Of a stretch of 27,312 bases of DNA, positions 27,059-27,312 are shown piece by piece. The notes beneath the pieces were generated by a model that was not told the DNA's origin, did not search any database, and worked only from the letters and a program-made list of their open reading frames with translations. A program made the translations under genes and the position numbers. Every line of letters starts with the position of its first letter. Within the stretch, counting starts at the first letter, position 1. Origin of the DNA: Fluviibacter sp048859965 (GTDB lineage Bacteria > Pseudomonadota > Gammaproteobacteria > Burkholderiales > Rhodocyclaceae); assembly GCA_048859965.1 (NCBI GenBank), contig JBLIZO010000085.1, positions 1 to 27,312 on the forward strand, written 5' to 3'.

Positions 27059-27312
27059 ATGATTGCCAGCATGACCGGCTTTGCCAACGTCACCCGACCG
27101 ATCGCCGGAATAGGCGCGGGCGGCACCCTCAGTTTCGAGATCAAGAGCGTTAACTCACGTTTTCTTGACCTCGGCTTCCGTTTCCCTGACGAACTACGTG
27201 CCCTGGAAATGCCGCTGCGCGAATTACTCGGCAAGGAACTGGCGCGCGGCAAAGTGGAGTGTCGCGCCGGCTGGACGCTGAAAGCAGGCGACACGGCTGA
27301 AACGTTGGACAC
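27059..27312 (+). CDS. yicC: YicC-family endoribonuclease, N-terminal part cut by window edge
   Basis: The first 84 codons of a YicC-like protein, a family linked to stationary-phase survival and RNA cleavage. The start MIASMTGFANV is the family signature, followed by the conserved EIKSVNSRFLDLGFRFPDELR. The ATG at 27059-27061 has AGGA (27049-27052) at 6 nt spacing. The gene runs off the right edge. It is divergent from rph. Confidence 0.93.
   Translation, partial: MIASMTGFANVTRPIAGIGAGGTLSFEIKSVNSRFLDLGFRFPDELRALEMPLRELLGKELARGKVECRAGWTLKAGDTAETLD

Overview
The window reads as a compact stretch of proteobacterial core chromosome, most likely from a betaproteobacterium or a close relative. 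Three things point there. GltB is the long form (1558 aa) with a betaproteobacterial-type N-terminus. The pilMNOPQ-aroK-aroB-gltB-gltD order is typical of beta- and gammaproteobacteria. The rph-rdgB-hemW run lies divergent to yicC. Genes are tightly packed, with many ATGA/GTGA overlaps. No insertion sequence, prophage, CRISPR array or rRNA was seen, and no gene-free stretch exceeds about 270 bp.

Layout. Positions 1-11634 (minus strand) hold the type IV pilus inner-membrane and secretin genes pilM-N-O-P-Q, then aroK and aroB (shikimate pathway). A 269 bp promoter gap follows, then gltB-gltD (glutamate synthase; gltD is cut by the left edge). Diverging from pilM at 11759 is an RfaH-type NusG paralogue. 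Positions 12285-13451 (minus) carry an M20 amidohydrolase. Positions 13529-15286 (plus) carry rapZ, a NusG-domain-II membrane-anchored protein and a Gx-transporter-family protein. mutY (minus) overlaps the end of that cluster. A flavin reductase (plus) and a Blc-type lipocalin (minus) follow.

Positions 17640-21300 (plus) form a redox module: an SHP-type high-spin cytochrome c (DUF1924), a diheme cytochrome c, a membrane cytochrome b561-type protein, and an OmpR-type response regulator with its sensor kinase. A stand-alone six-helix membrane protein (minus) faces the kinase. Then come tRNA-Gly(CCC), thiS, thiG, a small lipoprotein and trmB (plus); hemW, rdgB and rph (minus); and the start of yicC (plus), cut by the right edge.

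How the genes work together. The SHP, diheme and b561 proteins should form an electron path from the membrane quinone pool to a periplasmic ligand-binding cytochrome, with the two-component pair as likely local control. About 3 kb upstream, the NusG-II/Gx pair belongs to families that recur in extracytoplasmic flavin and electron-transfer loci, and a flavin reductase lies between the two. This redox neighbourhood is the most interesting functional grouping. The pilus operon is also unusual: PilM is divergent, PilO has an N-terminal extension, and PilQ lacks room for AMIN domains. GltD carries a Val in place of the third Gly of its dinucleotide-binding fingerprint. Several promoters place the -10 box only 8-9 nt before the start codon, which suggests leaderless or near-leaderless mRNAs.
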